Source of the DNA: Ferrovibrio sp036381655
Lineage (GTDB): Bacteria; Pseudomonadota; Alphaproteobacteria; Ferrovibrionales; Ferrovibrionaceae
Direction: 5' to 3'
DNA length: 64,000 nt
Assembly (NCBI RefSeq): GCF_036381655.1
Contig: NZ_DASVCJ010000026.1
Span: forward strand, 1-64,000
The position numbers were made by a program, and so were the translations under genes. Numbering within the stretch: position 1 is the first letter of the stretch; each line of letters opens with the position of its first letter. This document shows positions 1 to 7,422 of the stretch, piece after piece. The notes below the pieces were generated by a model. It made no database searches, was not told where the DNA came from, and saw only the letters and a program-made list of their open reading frames with translations.

Positions 1-1410
1 GCCGTACATGCCGTTGTTGACCACGACGATGACGACATTGGCGCCGTATTGCAGCGCGGTGGCGAATTCCTGCCCCGTCATCAGGAAGCAGCCGTCGCCG
101 GCAAACGCAACCACGGTGCGCTGCGGATTGACCAGCTTGGCCGCCACCGCCGCCGGCACGCCATAGCCCATCGAGCCGGAGGTCGGCGCAAGCTGGCCGG
201 TATGCCGCCGATAGCGGTGGAACCGATGCAGCCAGGTGGCGTAATTGCCCGCGCCATTGGTCAGCACGGCATCGGCCGGCAGGTTGGCATCCAGCCAGCG
301 CATGACCTGGCCCATCTGGATGCTGCCGGGCGAGACCGGCGGCTCCTGCCAGGCCTCATATTCTGCGCGGGCCTGGCGCACCTGCTCGGCCCAGCCGGCG
401 CCGGCCCTGACGGGACCTATCTTCTGCAACGCCGCGGCGAAGGCCGCATTCGAGGCATTGATCGGCAGATTGGCGCGATAGACCCGGTTCAGCTCCTCGG
501 CGCCGGCATGGACATGGATCAGCGTCTGGCCCGGCACCGGGATATTGATCATCGTATAGCCGCCAGTCGCCATCTCGCCCAGCTTGGCGCCCATCACCAG
601 CAGCAGGTCGGCGTCCTTGAGGCGCTGCTGCAGCTTGGGATTGATGCCGATGCCGACATCGCCGACATAATTCGGCCATTCATTGTCGAGGTAATCCTGG
701 CGGCGGAAGACGGCGCCGACCGGCAGGTGGGACGCGGCGGCAAAGGCCTGCACCTGCTCGCGCACCTGCTCGCTCCAGCCGCTGCCGCCGACGATCATCA
801 TCGGCCGCTTGGCCGCTTCCAGCATCTGCCTGACCTGCGCCATCTGCGCCTCCGACGGATGCGCCTCGACGGGCTGCACCGGCTCGCCATCGGCGCATTC
901 GACCCATTCGGTCAGCATGTCTTCCGGCAAGGCCAGCACTACCGGGCCGCGGCGGCCGGACATCGCCACGCTGAAGGCACGGCCGACGAATTCGGGGATG
1001 CGGGCGGCATCGTCGATCTGCGCCACCCACTTGGCCATCTGGCCGAACATGCGGCGATAGTCGATCTCCTGGAAGGCCTCGCGCTCCATCATGTCGCGGC
1101 CGACCTGGCCGATGAACAGGATCATCGGCGTCGAATCCTGGAAGGCGACATGCACGCCGGCCGAGGCATTGGTGGCGCCGGGACCGCGGGTGACCATGCA
1201 GATGCCCGGCCGCCCGGTCGTCTTGCCATAGGCATCCGCCATCATCGCCGCGCCGCCCTCCTGGCGGCAGATCACGAAACGCATCCTGTTGGTGTGGTCG
1301 TGAAAGGCATCCAGCACGGCAAGAAAGCTTTCGCCCGGCACGCCGAATACGGTATCGACGCCCTGGATACGGAGCTGCTCGACCAGAATCTGACCTCCAC
1401 TGCGTTTCAT
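1..1410 (-). CDS. Thiamine-diphosphate-dependent enzyme, acetolactate synthase-like (3' end cut by window edge)
   Basis: A cytoplasmic enzyme of the TPP-dependent 2-oxo acid superfamily (acetolactate synthase, benzoylformate decarboxylase and relatives); the substrate cannot be read from the sequence. The first 470 residues are present and the C-terminus lies beyond the left edge. The catalytic glutamate of the PYR domain is E51 in RQEGGAAMMADAYG. A central domain covers roughly residues 190-320. The TPP/Mg motif begins with GDG at about residue 438 and reaches its paired NN just before the edge. The ATG at 1410 gives the normal family start. It lies 22 bp downstream of a NIPSNAP gene on the same strand, so the two probably share a transcript. 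No small regulatory subunit is seen, which argues against a biosynthetic ilvB. Many such genes are annotated only as TPP-binding protein. Confidence 0.9.
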   Translation of the reverse strand, partial: MKRSGGQILVEQLRIQGVDTVFGVPGESFLAVLDAFHDHTNRMRFVICRQEGGAAMMADAYGKTTGRPGICMVTRGPGATNASAGVHVAFQDSTPMILFIGQVGRDMMEREAFQEIDYRRMFGQMAKWVAQIDDAARIPEFVGRAFSVAMSGRRGPVVLALPEDMLTEWVECADGEPVQPVEAHPSEAQMAQVRQMLEAAKRPMMIVGGSGWSEQVREQVQAFAAASHLPVGAVFRRQDYLDNEWPNYVGDVGIGINPKLQQRLKDADLLLVMGAKLGEMATGGYTMINIPVPGQTLIHVHAGAEELNRVYRANLPINASNAAFAAALQKIGPVRAGAGWAEQVRQARAEYEAWQEPPVSPGSIQMGQVMRWLDANLPADAVLTNGAGNYATWLHRFHRYRRHTGQLAPTSGSMGYGVPAAVAAKLVNPQRTVVAFAGDGCFLMTGQEFATALQYGANVVIVVVNNGMYG

Positions 1411-1432
1411 GACTCTCTACTCTCTTGGGATG

Positions 1433-1756
1433 TTATCGCTTGGTCTGGAAAAAGCTCGCCGGAGTCATCAGCTGAGTCTGCTGACTGAGCAGATAGCCGG
1501 CTTCGGCGCTGGCTTTCAGATAGGCCTGCCAGTCCGGATCGGTCTGCATGGCGGCGCGCTTCGTTTCGCGGTCGGCGGCGCTCTCATAGGCCCAAACATG
1601 CAGATAGGTATTGAGCGGGCCGGTCTCGGTGACCAGGAACGCGAAAGGCTGGCCAAGATGGCGCGTCTGCGGCTTGAGGCCGAGCTTCTCGTAGAGTTCG
1701 AGCTGCAGCTTGGTGGTGCCGGGGCGGCAGGTATAGGTGCGGACGTCGAACAGCAT
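1433..1756 (-). CDS. NIPSNAP family protein
   Basis: A 107-residue NIPSNAP-type protein, a small alpha/beta-barrel family of unknown biochemical role in bacteria that is often found next to catabolic or TPP-enzyme genes. The opening MLFDVRTYTCRPG, the later YLHVWAYES and the DPDWQAYL segment are characteristic. The frame stays open upstream to 1993, but the extra residues look random, and the ATG at 1756 has a good AGAGGAAA ribosome site, so I chose it. It is transcribed ahead of the TPP enzyme with a 22-bp gap. A dimeric substrate-binding or accessory role is inference only. Confidence 0.85.
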   Translation of the reverse strand: MLFDVRTYTCRPGTTKLQLELYEKLGLKPQTRHLGQPFAFLVTETGPLNTYLHVWAYESAADRETKRAAMQTDPDWQAYLKASAEAGYLLSQQTQLMTPASFFQTKR

Positions 1757-2088
1757 TCGCGGGTTTCCTCTGGGTGAGGCAAAGGACACTAGGCAAGGCG
1801 GCGCAGCCCTGCAAGCCTGTTCCGGCTTTGTCGCGCAGAATGACAAATCTTGACCGCAAGCTTCATACGCTGCGTGCATGACGTCATGCCGCAAACGCAG
1901 CCTGCTGGCGGCACGGCCTGCTGCTGTACGGCCTGCTGACGCTACGGCCGCGCCCGAACATGCTTTGACTTCCCCCAAAAACGTTGATATCAACCCAGCT
2001 ACCGCAGCGCCCTGCCATTGCCTTGCGGCATGACTGCGTTAGCTATCGCCGCGTTCCGCCGCTCGTTGTAAAGGGAAATCGAAAAATC
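1757..2088. other. Divergent intergenic region with palindromes and short direct repeats
   Basis: This 332-bp gap separates the leftward NIPSNAP/TPP genes from the rightward efflux gene and should hold both promoters. I see a perfect 14-bp palindrome GCATGACGTCATGC at 1876-1889 and a 12-bp palindrome GTTGATATCAAC at 1983-1994. The 11-mer ACGGCCTGCTG occurs at 1913-1923 and again at 1928-1938, a 15-bp period. Either palindrome could be an operator. No gene is convincing here. Confidence 0.45.
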
Positions 2089-3309
2089 ATGTCGTCTGAA
2101 TTTGCCGTGCGGGACAATCCCCGGTTCCTGCGTAACGCTGTCGTGCTCGGCCTGCTGACCGCCATCGGTCCCTTCGCCATCGATATGTACCTGCCCTCGC
2201 TGCCGTCCGTCGGCCAGGCGCTCGGCGTCGGCGCCGACACCGCGATGCTGAGCCTGACCGGCTTCTTCGCCACCTTCGCGCTCGGGCAGATGATCTATGG
2301 CCCGATCTCCGACATGATCGGCCGCAAGACGCCGCTGTATTTCGGCATCCTGCTGTTCCTTGCCGCCAGCGTCGGCTGCGCCCTGGCCAGCGATATCGAC
2401 ATGCTGATCGGCTTTCGCATGCTGCAAGGTTTGGGCGGCGCCGCGGGAATCATCATTTCGCGCGCCATCGTTCGCGATCTGCATAGCGGTGTGGACGAGG
2501 CGCGCCTGCTGTCGCTGCTGATGCTGGTGCTCAGCGTCTCTCCCCTCCTTGCGCCGCTGTTCGGCAGCCTGATCATCGCGCAGACGAGCTGGCGCGGCAT
2601 CTTCTGGTTCACCACGCTGGCCGGCCTGCTCGGCCTTCTCCTCGCCGCGATCTTCGTCAAGGAAACCCGGCCGCGCGAATTGCGCGCCGAGAGCGACCTG
2701 ACGAGCCTGCTGGCCGGTTGCCGCCTGCTATTCGCCGACCGCAATTTCCTCGGCCTGACCGCCATCGGCGCGCTGGCGATTTCCAGTTTCTTCGTCTTCC
2801 TGTCGCATTCCTCCTTCGTGCTGATGGGGCAATATGGCCTGTCGCCGACCGGCTACAGCATCGCCTTCTCGGTCAACGCCGCCGCCTTTTTCGCCGCCAT
2901 GCAGTTCAATGGCTGGCTCGGCGCCCGGTTCGGCCTGCAGCGACTGGTCCGCCCCGCCGTGGCCGGTTACGCCGCAGCGATGACCCTGCTGCTGGTACTC
3001 ACGCTCGCCCGCGTCGAAAGCCTGGCGGTGCTCGGCACCGTCCTTTTCATCGGCTATGGCTTCGTCGGCATCCTGCTGCCGGTCACGTCGGTGCTGGCCA
3101 TGGCCGATCACGGCGCGATCGCCGGCACGGCTTCCTCGCTGATGGGCACCATCCAGCTTGCCGCCGGCGCCGTGATCATGGCTGTCAGCGGCGCCTTCGT
3201 CGACGGCACGGCCCTGCCGATGGTGGCCGGCATCGCCGGCTGCGCCATCCTGTCCTTCCTGGCGGCGCAGTTCACCATGACCGGAAAGCGCCCGATTGCG
3301 GCGGAATAG
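2089..3309 (+). CDS. Bcr/CflA family drug-resistance MFS transporter
   Basis: Proton-coupled inner-membrane efflux pump of the 12-TM DHA1 family (Bcr/CflA branch), expected to export small toxic compounds. The 406 residues match the family length. AIDMYLPSLP in TM1 (residues 30-39) is the Bcr/CflA hallmark, and the loop 2-3 motif A, GPISDMIGRK, lies at residues 71-80. The frame stays open back to 1984, but the ATG at 2089 places TM1 correctly and follows an AAAGGGAAAT stretch. The aminotransferase 77 bp downstream may be co-transcribed, up to the terminator at 4570-4595. The exported substrate cannot be predicted. Confidence 0.92.
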   Translation: MSSEFAVRDNPRFLRNAVVLGLLTAIGPFAIDMYLPSLPSVGQALGVGADTAMLSLTGFFATFALGQMIYGPISDMIGRKTPLYFGILLFLAASVGCALASDIDMLIGFRMLQGLGGAAGIIISRAIVRDLHSGVDEARLLSLLMLVLSVSPLLAPLFGSLIIAQTSWRGIFWFTTLAGLLGLLLAAIFVKETRPRELRAESDLTSLLAGCRLLFADRNFLGLTAIGALAISSFFVFLSHSSFVLMGQYGLSPTGYSIAFSVNAAAFFAAMQFNGWLGARFGLQRLVRPAVAGYAAAMTLLLVLTLARVESLAVLGTVLFIGYGFVGILLPVTSVLAMADHGAIAGTASSLMGTIQLAAGAVIMAVSGAFVDGTALPMVAGIAGCAILSFLAAQFTMTGKRPIAAE

Positions 3310-3386
3310 CGCCGTTCCGCTCTTCGGCGGTTGCCGCTGGGCCGGAATCCCGGCATAAGCAGCCGACGATCTGTCGGGAGGATCAC

Positions 3387-4574
3387 ATGCAGATTGCAGA
3401 GCGCATGTCGCGCCTGGGCTCGGAAAGCGCCTTCGAGGTGCTGGCCCGGGCCAAGGCCCTCGAGGCTCAGGGCAAGAGCGTTATCAACCTCGGCATCGGC
3501 CAGCCGGATTTTCCCACGCCTCCGCATGTGGTCGAGGCCGGCATCAAGGCGCTGCGCGACGGCCATCATGGCTATACGCCGGCCAACGGCATCCTGCCCC
3601 TGCGCGAAGCCGTCTGCGCCGAAATCGCCCGCCGCTACAAGAAGACCGTCTCCCCCGAGCAGATCGTGATCGTGCCCGGCGGCAAGGTAACCATGGCGAC
3701 CGCAATCATGATGTTCGGCGAACCGGGCGCCGAAATCATGTATCCCGATCCCGGCTTCCCGATCTACGAATCGCTGGTCAATTTCACCGGCGCCAGGCTG
3801 GCCGGCTATCCGCTGCTGGAAAAGAATGGCTTCGCCTTCCGCGCTGACGACCTGCTCAGCCGCATCACCCCGCAGACCCGGCTGCTGATCGTCAATTCGC
3901 CGGCCAACCCCACCGGCGGCGTCGCTCCGGCGGCGGAAGTGAAGAAGCTGGTCGAGGGACTGCAGCGTTTTCCGCATGTCGCCATCATGGCGGACGAGAT
4001 CTATTCCCGCCTGGTGCTCGACGGCGCCGGGGATTATGCCAGCTTCATCCCCTATCTCGATCAGTTGCAGGACCGGCTGATCATCCTGGAAGGCTGGTCG
4101 AAGACCTATGCGATGACCGGCTGGCGCCTCGGCTGGGGGCTGTGGCCGCAGAACCTGGCCGAACTGGCCACCAAGCTGGCGATCAATACCCATTCCTGCG
4201 TCAATGCCGCCACCCAGTATGCCGGCATCGCCGCCCTGGAGGGCCCGCAGGATGCCGTGGAAAACATGCGCCAGGCCTTCCGCCGCCGCCGCGATCTCTG
4301 CGTCGCCGGCCTGAACAAGATCGAAGGGATCAGCTGCATCAAGCCCGAAGGCGCCTTCTATGCCTTCCCCAATATCACCCGCACCGGGCTGACCGCGCGC
4401 CAGATGCAGGACCGCCTGCTGGAAGAGGCCGGGGTCGCCACCATCGCCGGAACCAGCTTTGGCCGCCACGGCGAAGGCTACCTGCGCCTCTCTTTCGCTG
4501 CCTCCGATGAGGCCATTGCCGAGGCGCTGGAGCGGATCAAAGCCTTTCTTGCCGGCAACCGGCCAAAACAATAG
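3387..4574 (+). CDS. Class I/II PLP-dependent aminotransferase
   Basis: Cytoplasmic fold-type I aminotransferase of 395 residues (aspartate/tyrosine/alanine transaminase group). Visible active-site features are N174 in SPANPTGG, D203 and Y206 in MADEIYS, the Schiff-base lysine K239 in SKTYAMTGWR, and a C-terminal arginine in LRLSFA that should bind the substrate carboxylate. NLGIGQPDFPTPPHV near the N-terminus is typical of AspC/AlaT-like enzymes, and the amino-acid specificity is open. The ATG at 3387 has the ribosome site GGGAGGATC. The stop codon itself forms part of the terminator stem at 4570-4595. Confidence 0.92.
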   Translation: MQIAERMSRLGSESAFEVLARAKALEAQGKSVINLGIGQPDFPTPPHVVEAGIKALRDGHHGYTPANGILPLREAVCAEIARRYKKTVSPEQIVIVPGGKVTMATAIMMFGEPGAEIMYPDPGFPIYESLVNFTGARLAGYPLLEKNGFAFRADDLLSRITPQTRLLIVNSPANPTGGVAPAAEVKKLVEGLQRFPHVAIMADEIYSRLVLDGAGDYASFIPYLDQLQDRLIILEGWSKTYAMTGWRLGWGLWPQNLAELATKLAINTHSCVNAATQYAGIAALEGPQDAVENMRQAFRRRRDLCVAGLNKIEGISCIKPEGAFYAFPNITRTGLTARQMQDRLLEEAGVATIAGTSFGRHGEGYLRLSFAASDEAIAEALERIKAFLAGNRPKQ

Positions 4575-4595
4575 GCAAACTTAAGCCTATTTTTT
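4570..4595 (+). terminator. Rho-independent terminator after the aminotransferase
   Basis: A perfect 7-bp stem, AATAGGC (4570-4576) with GCCTATT (4585-4591), encloses the loop AAACTTAA, and the right arm runs into six T residues. The left arm contains the TAG stop codon of the aminotransferase. It insulates the nitrogen genes downstream. Confidence 0.85.
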
Positions 4596-4692
4596 GTGCA
4601 AAGTGAGCGTTCCTTATGCACGGGCTTTAAGCGGCCGCGCTCGGCCATCCGTCTCCTGGCGGAATTCCAGCGGGTTGAACCCGTCCCGCTGG

Positions 4693-4708
4693 TGGCACGA
4701 CCCATGCA
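4693..4708 (+). promoter_or_regulatory. Sigma-54 (-24/-12) promoter of glnB-glnA
   Basis: TGGCACG (4693-4699), four bases, then ATGCA (4704-4708) fits the RpoN consensus TGGCACG-N4-TTGCA with one mismatch. The invariant GG (4694-4695) and GC (4706-4707) are exactly 10 bp apart. Transcription would start near 4719, about 50 bp before glnB. Nitrogen control through NtrC is expected from the genes served. I see no textbook NtrC site, only the dyad GTGCA (4596-4600) / TGCAC (4617-4621). Confidence 0.8.
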
Positions 4709-4767
4709 TTGCGATAACCAGCTAGAGACCTTCATTAACCCTCTGTCGCACCAACCGTCCTGATCCC

Positions 4768-5106
4768 ATGAAAAAAATCGAAGCCATCATCAAGCCCTTC
4801 AAGCTCGACGAAGTGAAGGAGGCGTTGCACGAGATCGGCCTGCAGGGCCTGACCGTCACCGAGGCCAAAGGTTTCGGCCGCCAGAAAGGGCATACCGAGC
4901 TGTATCGCGGTGCCGAGTACGTCGTCGATTTCCTGCCCAAGGTGAAGATCGAGGTGGTACTGGACGACAGCATGGTCGACCGCGCCGTCGAGGCGATCAC
5001 CCAGGCGGCCCGCACCGGCCGCATCGGCGATGGCAAGATTTTCATTTCCAACATCGAAGAGGTCATCCGTATTCGCACCGGGGAAAAGGGCGCGGAAGCG
5101 GTCTGA
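4768..5106 (+). CDS. glnB: Nitrogen regulatory protein P-II
   Basis: Trimeric signal protein of 112 residues that senses 2-oxoglutarate, ATP/ADP and, through uridylylation, glutamine. It controls glutamine synthetase adenylylation and the NtrB/NtrC system. The start MKKIEAIIKPFKLDEVKEAL, the T-loop TELYRGAEYVVDF with the uridylylation site Y51, and the B-loop ARTGRIGDGKIF are all intact. It follows a sigma-54 promoter and precedes glnA by 104 bp, the standard alphaproteobacterial glnBA order. The linkage to glnA and the T-loop sequence favour GlnB over GlnK; no amtB is nearby. Confidence 0.97.
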   Translation: MKKIEAIIKPFKLDEVKEALHEIGLQGLTVTEAKGFGRQKGHTELYRGAEYVVDFLPKVKIEVVLDDSMVDRAVEAITQAARTGRIGDGKIFISNIEEVIRIRTGEKGAEAV

Positions 5107-5107
5107 C

Positions 5108-5128
5108 GGCGGAGCAGGATTCTCCGCC
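5108..5128 (+). other. Intercistronic stem-loop between glnB and glnA
   Basis: GGCGGAG (5108-5114) pairs perfectly with CTCCGCC (5122-5128) around a 7-nt loop, two bases after the glnB stop codon. There is no T-tract, so it more likely stabilises the 3' end of glnB or lowers read-through than terminates transcription. Confidence 0.5.
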
Positions 5129-5167
5129 AGCCTATCCTCATCGGGCTTTCCGTTCTGGGGAGCCGTC

Positions 5168-5218
5168 ATGAGCAGTGTACAACCAGGGAAGAAGCAGCAG
5201 GAAAACAGCCATGGCTGA
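5168..5218 (+). CDS. Possible 16-residue leader peptide overlapping the glnA start
   Basis: ATG at 5168 follows GGGGAG (5157-5162) at a 5-nt spacing and opens a 16-codon reading frame, MSSVQPGKKQQENSHG. Its TGA stop (5216-5218) lies just inside glnA, overlapping the glnA start at 5211 by 8 nt. It has three glutamine codons, two of them adjacent, plus one glutamate and one asparagine. Such an arrangement could couple glnA initiation to leader translation. There is no family evidence, so this may be chance. Confidence 0.3.
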   Translation: MSSVQPGKKQQENSHG

Positions 5219-6620
5219 TGCAAAGACCATTGTTAAACAGTTGAAGGACAAGGAGGCGAAATACGTCGATTTCCGCTTCACCGATCCGCGCGGCAAGTGG
5301 CAGCATGTCGCGTTCGATATCGGCATGTGCGATGAATCGACGCTGAAGGAAGGCATCATGTTCGATGGCTCCTCGATCGCCGGCTGGAAGGCGATCAACG
5401 AGTCGGACATGCTGCTCAAGCCCGACCTTGACAGCCTGACCTTCGATCCGTTCAGCGCCCAGACCACCGCCGTGCTGCTCTGCGACGTGCTGGAGCCGCA
5501 TGAAGGCACCCCGTATAACCGCTGCCCGCGCAGCATCGCCAAGGCGGCCGAGGCCTATATCAAGGCCAGCAAGACCGCCGATGTCGCCTATTTCGGCCCC
5601 GAGGCCGAGTTCTTCGTGTTCGACGACGTCCGTTTCAAGACCTCGATGAACGAGACCTTCGTCTACATGGATGATATCGAAGGCAACTACAATTCGGGCA
5701 AGGTCTACGAAGGCGGCAATATGGGCCACCGCGCTCCGATCAAGGGCGGCTACTTCCCGGTCGCCCCGCTCGATCAGGGCGGCGATCTGCGCTCGGAGAT
5801 GCTCTCCACCATCGCCTCGATGGGCGTGCCGGTCGAGAAGCACCACCACGAGGTGGCGAACAGCCAGCACGAACTCGGCATCAAGTTCGGCACCCTGCTG
5901 AAGTGCGCCGACTACATGCAGATCTATAAGTACTGCGTGCACAACGTCGCCCATGCCTGGGGCAAGACGGCAACCTTCATGCCGAAGCCGATCAAGGGCG
6001 ACAACGGTTCGGGCATGCATGTCCACCAGTCGCTGTGGAAAGGCGGCAAGCCGCTCTTCGCCGGCAACAAGTATGCCGGCCTGAGCGATATGGCGCTGTA
6101 CTACATCGGCGGCATCATCAAGCACGCCAAGGCGATCAACGCGTTCACCAACCCGCTGACCAACAGCTACAAGCGCCTGATCCCCGGCTTCGAGGCTCCG
6201 GTGCTGCTCGCCTATTCGTCGCGCAACCGGTCGGCCTCCTGCCGTATCCCGCTCGGCGCCGGCGAGAAGGCTAAGCGCGTGGAGGTCCGCTTCCCCGATC
6301 CGGGCGCGAACCCCTATCTTGCCTATGCCGCCATGCTCATGGCCGGCCTCGACGGCATCAAGAACAAGATCCATCCGGGCGATCCGATGGACAAGAATCT
6401 CTACGATCTGCCGCCCGAGGAACTGAAGAACGTGCCGCAGGTCTGCGGCAGCCTCCGCGAGGCCCTGGAGAATCTCGACAAGGACCGCGCCTTCCTCAAG
6501 GCCGGCGGGGTCTTCACCGACGACTTCATCGACGCCTACATGGAGCTGAAGTGGGAAGAGGTGTACGCCTTCGAGCACACCCCGCATCCGATCGAGTTTT
6601 CCATGTATTACTCGGTTTAA
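5211..6620 (+). CDS. glnA: Type I glutamine synthetase
   Basis: Dodecameric cytoplasmic enzyme that joins ammonia to glutamate using ATP, the main ammonium-assimilation step. The 469 residues are the classical GSI length. FDGSSIAGW (residues 51-59), the metal-binding FGPEAEFFVFD (128-138), GDNGSGMHVHQS (263-274), NRSASCRIP (339-347) and the adenylylation site Y398 in KNLYDLPPEE are present, so adenylylation by GlnE is expected. The frame is open from 5175, but the ATG at 5211 gives the family start MADAKTIVKQL and has AGGAA upstream. It is co-transcribed with glnB and ends in the terminator at 6676-6710. Confidence 0.97.
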   Translation: MADAKTIVKQLKDKEAKYVDFRFTDPRGKWQHVAFDIGMCDESTLKEGIMFDGSSIAGWKAINESDMLLKPDLDSLTFDPFSAQTTAVLLCDVLEPHEGTPYNRCPRSIAKAAEAYIKASKTADVAYFGPEAEFFVFDDVRFKTSMNETFVYMDDIEGNYNSGKVYEGGNMGHRAPIKGGYFPVAPLDQGGDLRSEMLSTIASMGVPVEKHHHEVANSQHELGIKFGTLLKCADYMQIYKYCVHNVAHAWGKTATFMPKPIKGDNGSGMHVHQSLWKGGKPLFAGNKYAGLSDMALYYIGGIIKHAKAINAFTNPLTNSYKRLIPGFEAPVLLAYSSRNRSASCRIPLGAGEKAKRVEVRFPDPGANPYLAYAAMLMAGLDGIKNKIHPGDPMDKNLYDLPPEELKNVPQVCGSLREALENLDKDRAFLKAGGVFTDDFIDAYMELKWEEVYAFEHTPHPIEFSMYYSV

Positions 6621-6675
6621 GCGTCTCCCGGACAAACTTCCCTGGGCCCGGCCTGACAGCCGGGCGTCCAACGAG

Positions 6676-6710
6676 CCCCGCCGGTATTCCTGCCGGCGGG
6701 GTTTTTGTTT
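6676..6710 (+). terminator. Rho-independent terminator of glnBA
   Basis: CCCCGCCGG (6676-6684) and CCGGCGGGG (6693-6701) form a perfect 9-bp stem around an 8-nt loop, followed by TTTTTGTTT. Confidence 0.92.
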
Positions 6711-6785
6711 GTTTGCTGCAGCGGCAGGAACCGCCTGTGCGCCTGCGGGTTTCCCCCGAACCGTGACATACGGAGGAGGTGTGAC

Positions 6786-7340
6786 ATGGCTGCACCGAAA
6801 TATTCCGCCGGCACCGGCAGCGCCGTTGCCATTGCCGGTCATCCGCTGCATCCGATGGTGGTACCGCTGCCGATCGGGTCGATTGCACTGGCGCTCTGCG
6901 CCGATATCGCTTTCATGGTGACGCGCAATCCGTTCTGGAGCGCAGCCGCTTTCTGGCTGCTGGTGGCCGCCCTGATTTCCGGCGCGGTCGCCGCCCTGCT
7001 CGGCCTGATCGAACTGATCCGCCTGCATCGCGCCCATCACCTGCGCATCGGCATCGCTCATGGCATCGGCAACGCCATCGTCATGGGCCTGGTGGTCGCA
7101 AACCTGTTCCTGCCGCGCGGCACGGCGCCGGACAGCGCCTATCCCTGGGGGCTGGTCCTGTCGGTCGCGGCCGTTCTTCTGGTCATGGTGACCGGCTGGC
7201 TCGGCGGCGAGATGTCGTATCGGCATGGAATCGGCGTCGCCGCCAGCGTCGGCAGCGAAGATGCCGCAAGCGGCCAGCCGGCAAGCGGTTATCGTGCTGA
7301 TTATCAACCCGGAAGCCACGCCGGCATGCCGGGTTCCTAA
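6786..7340 (+). CDS. DUF2231 domain membrane protein
   Basis: An integral membrane protein of 184 residues. GHPLHPMVVPLPIG (residues 18-31) is the diagnostic opening of the DUF2231 family, whose function is unknown. Four hydrophobic segments follow, at about residues 30-50, 56-76, 98-115 and 126-146, then a hydrophilic C-terminal tail. The ATG at 6786 follows GGAGGAGGTG, a very strong ribosome site. It stands alone between the glnA terminator and a second hairpin at 7351-7383. Some relatives are predicted to carry haem, but I see no decisive motif here. Confidence 0.85.
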   Translation: MAAPKYSAGTGSAVAIAGHPLHPMVVPLPIGSIALALCADIAFMVTRNPFWSAAAFWLLVAALISGAVAALLGLIELIRLHRAHHLRIGIAHGIGNAIVMGLVVANLFLPRGTAPDSAYPWGLVLSVAAVLLVMVTGWLGGEMSYRHGIGVAASVGSEDAASGQPASGYRADYQPGSHAGMPGS

Positions 7341-7350
7341 GCGCGCCCCT

Positions 7351-7383
7351 GGGCCGGCGGGCGGATGTCAAGCCTGCCGGCCC
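7351..7383 (+). terminator. Terminator-like hairpin after the DUF2231 gene
   Basis: GGGCCGGCGGGC (7351-7362) can pair with GCCTGCCGGCCC (7372-7383) with one G-U pair and a 9-nt loop. The stem is very stable, but only TCTTG follows and there is no T-tract, so factor-independent termination would be weak. Confidence 0.4.
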
Positions 7384-7422
7384 TCTTGATTCCGCGGCGT
7401 GGCCCGACCACACTCCGCCGCA

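Noticed and set aside
49..1488. A 479-codon open frame on the plus strand opposite the TPP enzyme
   Set aside because: Its protein is rich in H, R, A and G with no domain logic, and the opposite strand encodes a clear TPP enzyme. It is a GC-rich shadow frame.
4596..4621. NtrC binding site upstream of glnB
   Set aside because: The arms GTGCA/TGCAC are inverted relative to the NtrC consensus and spaced by 16 bp, not 7, so I do not call it.
5166..7319. A 717-codon open frame opposite glnA and the DUF2231 gene
   Set aside because: It covers two convincing genes on the other strand and has shadow-type composition with no recognisable motif.
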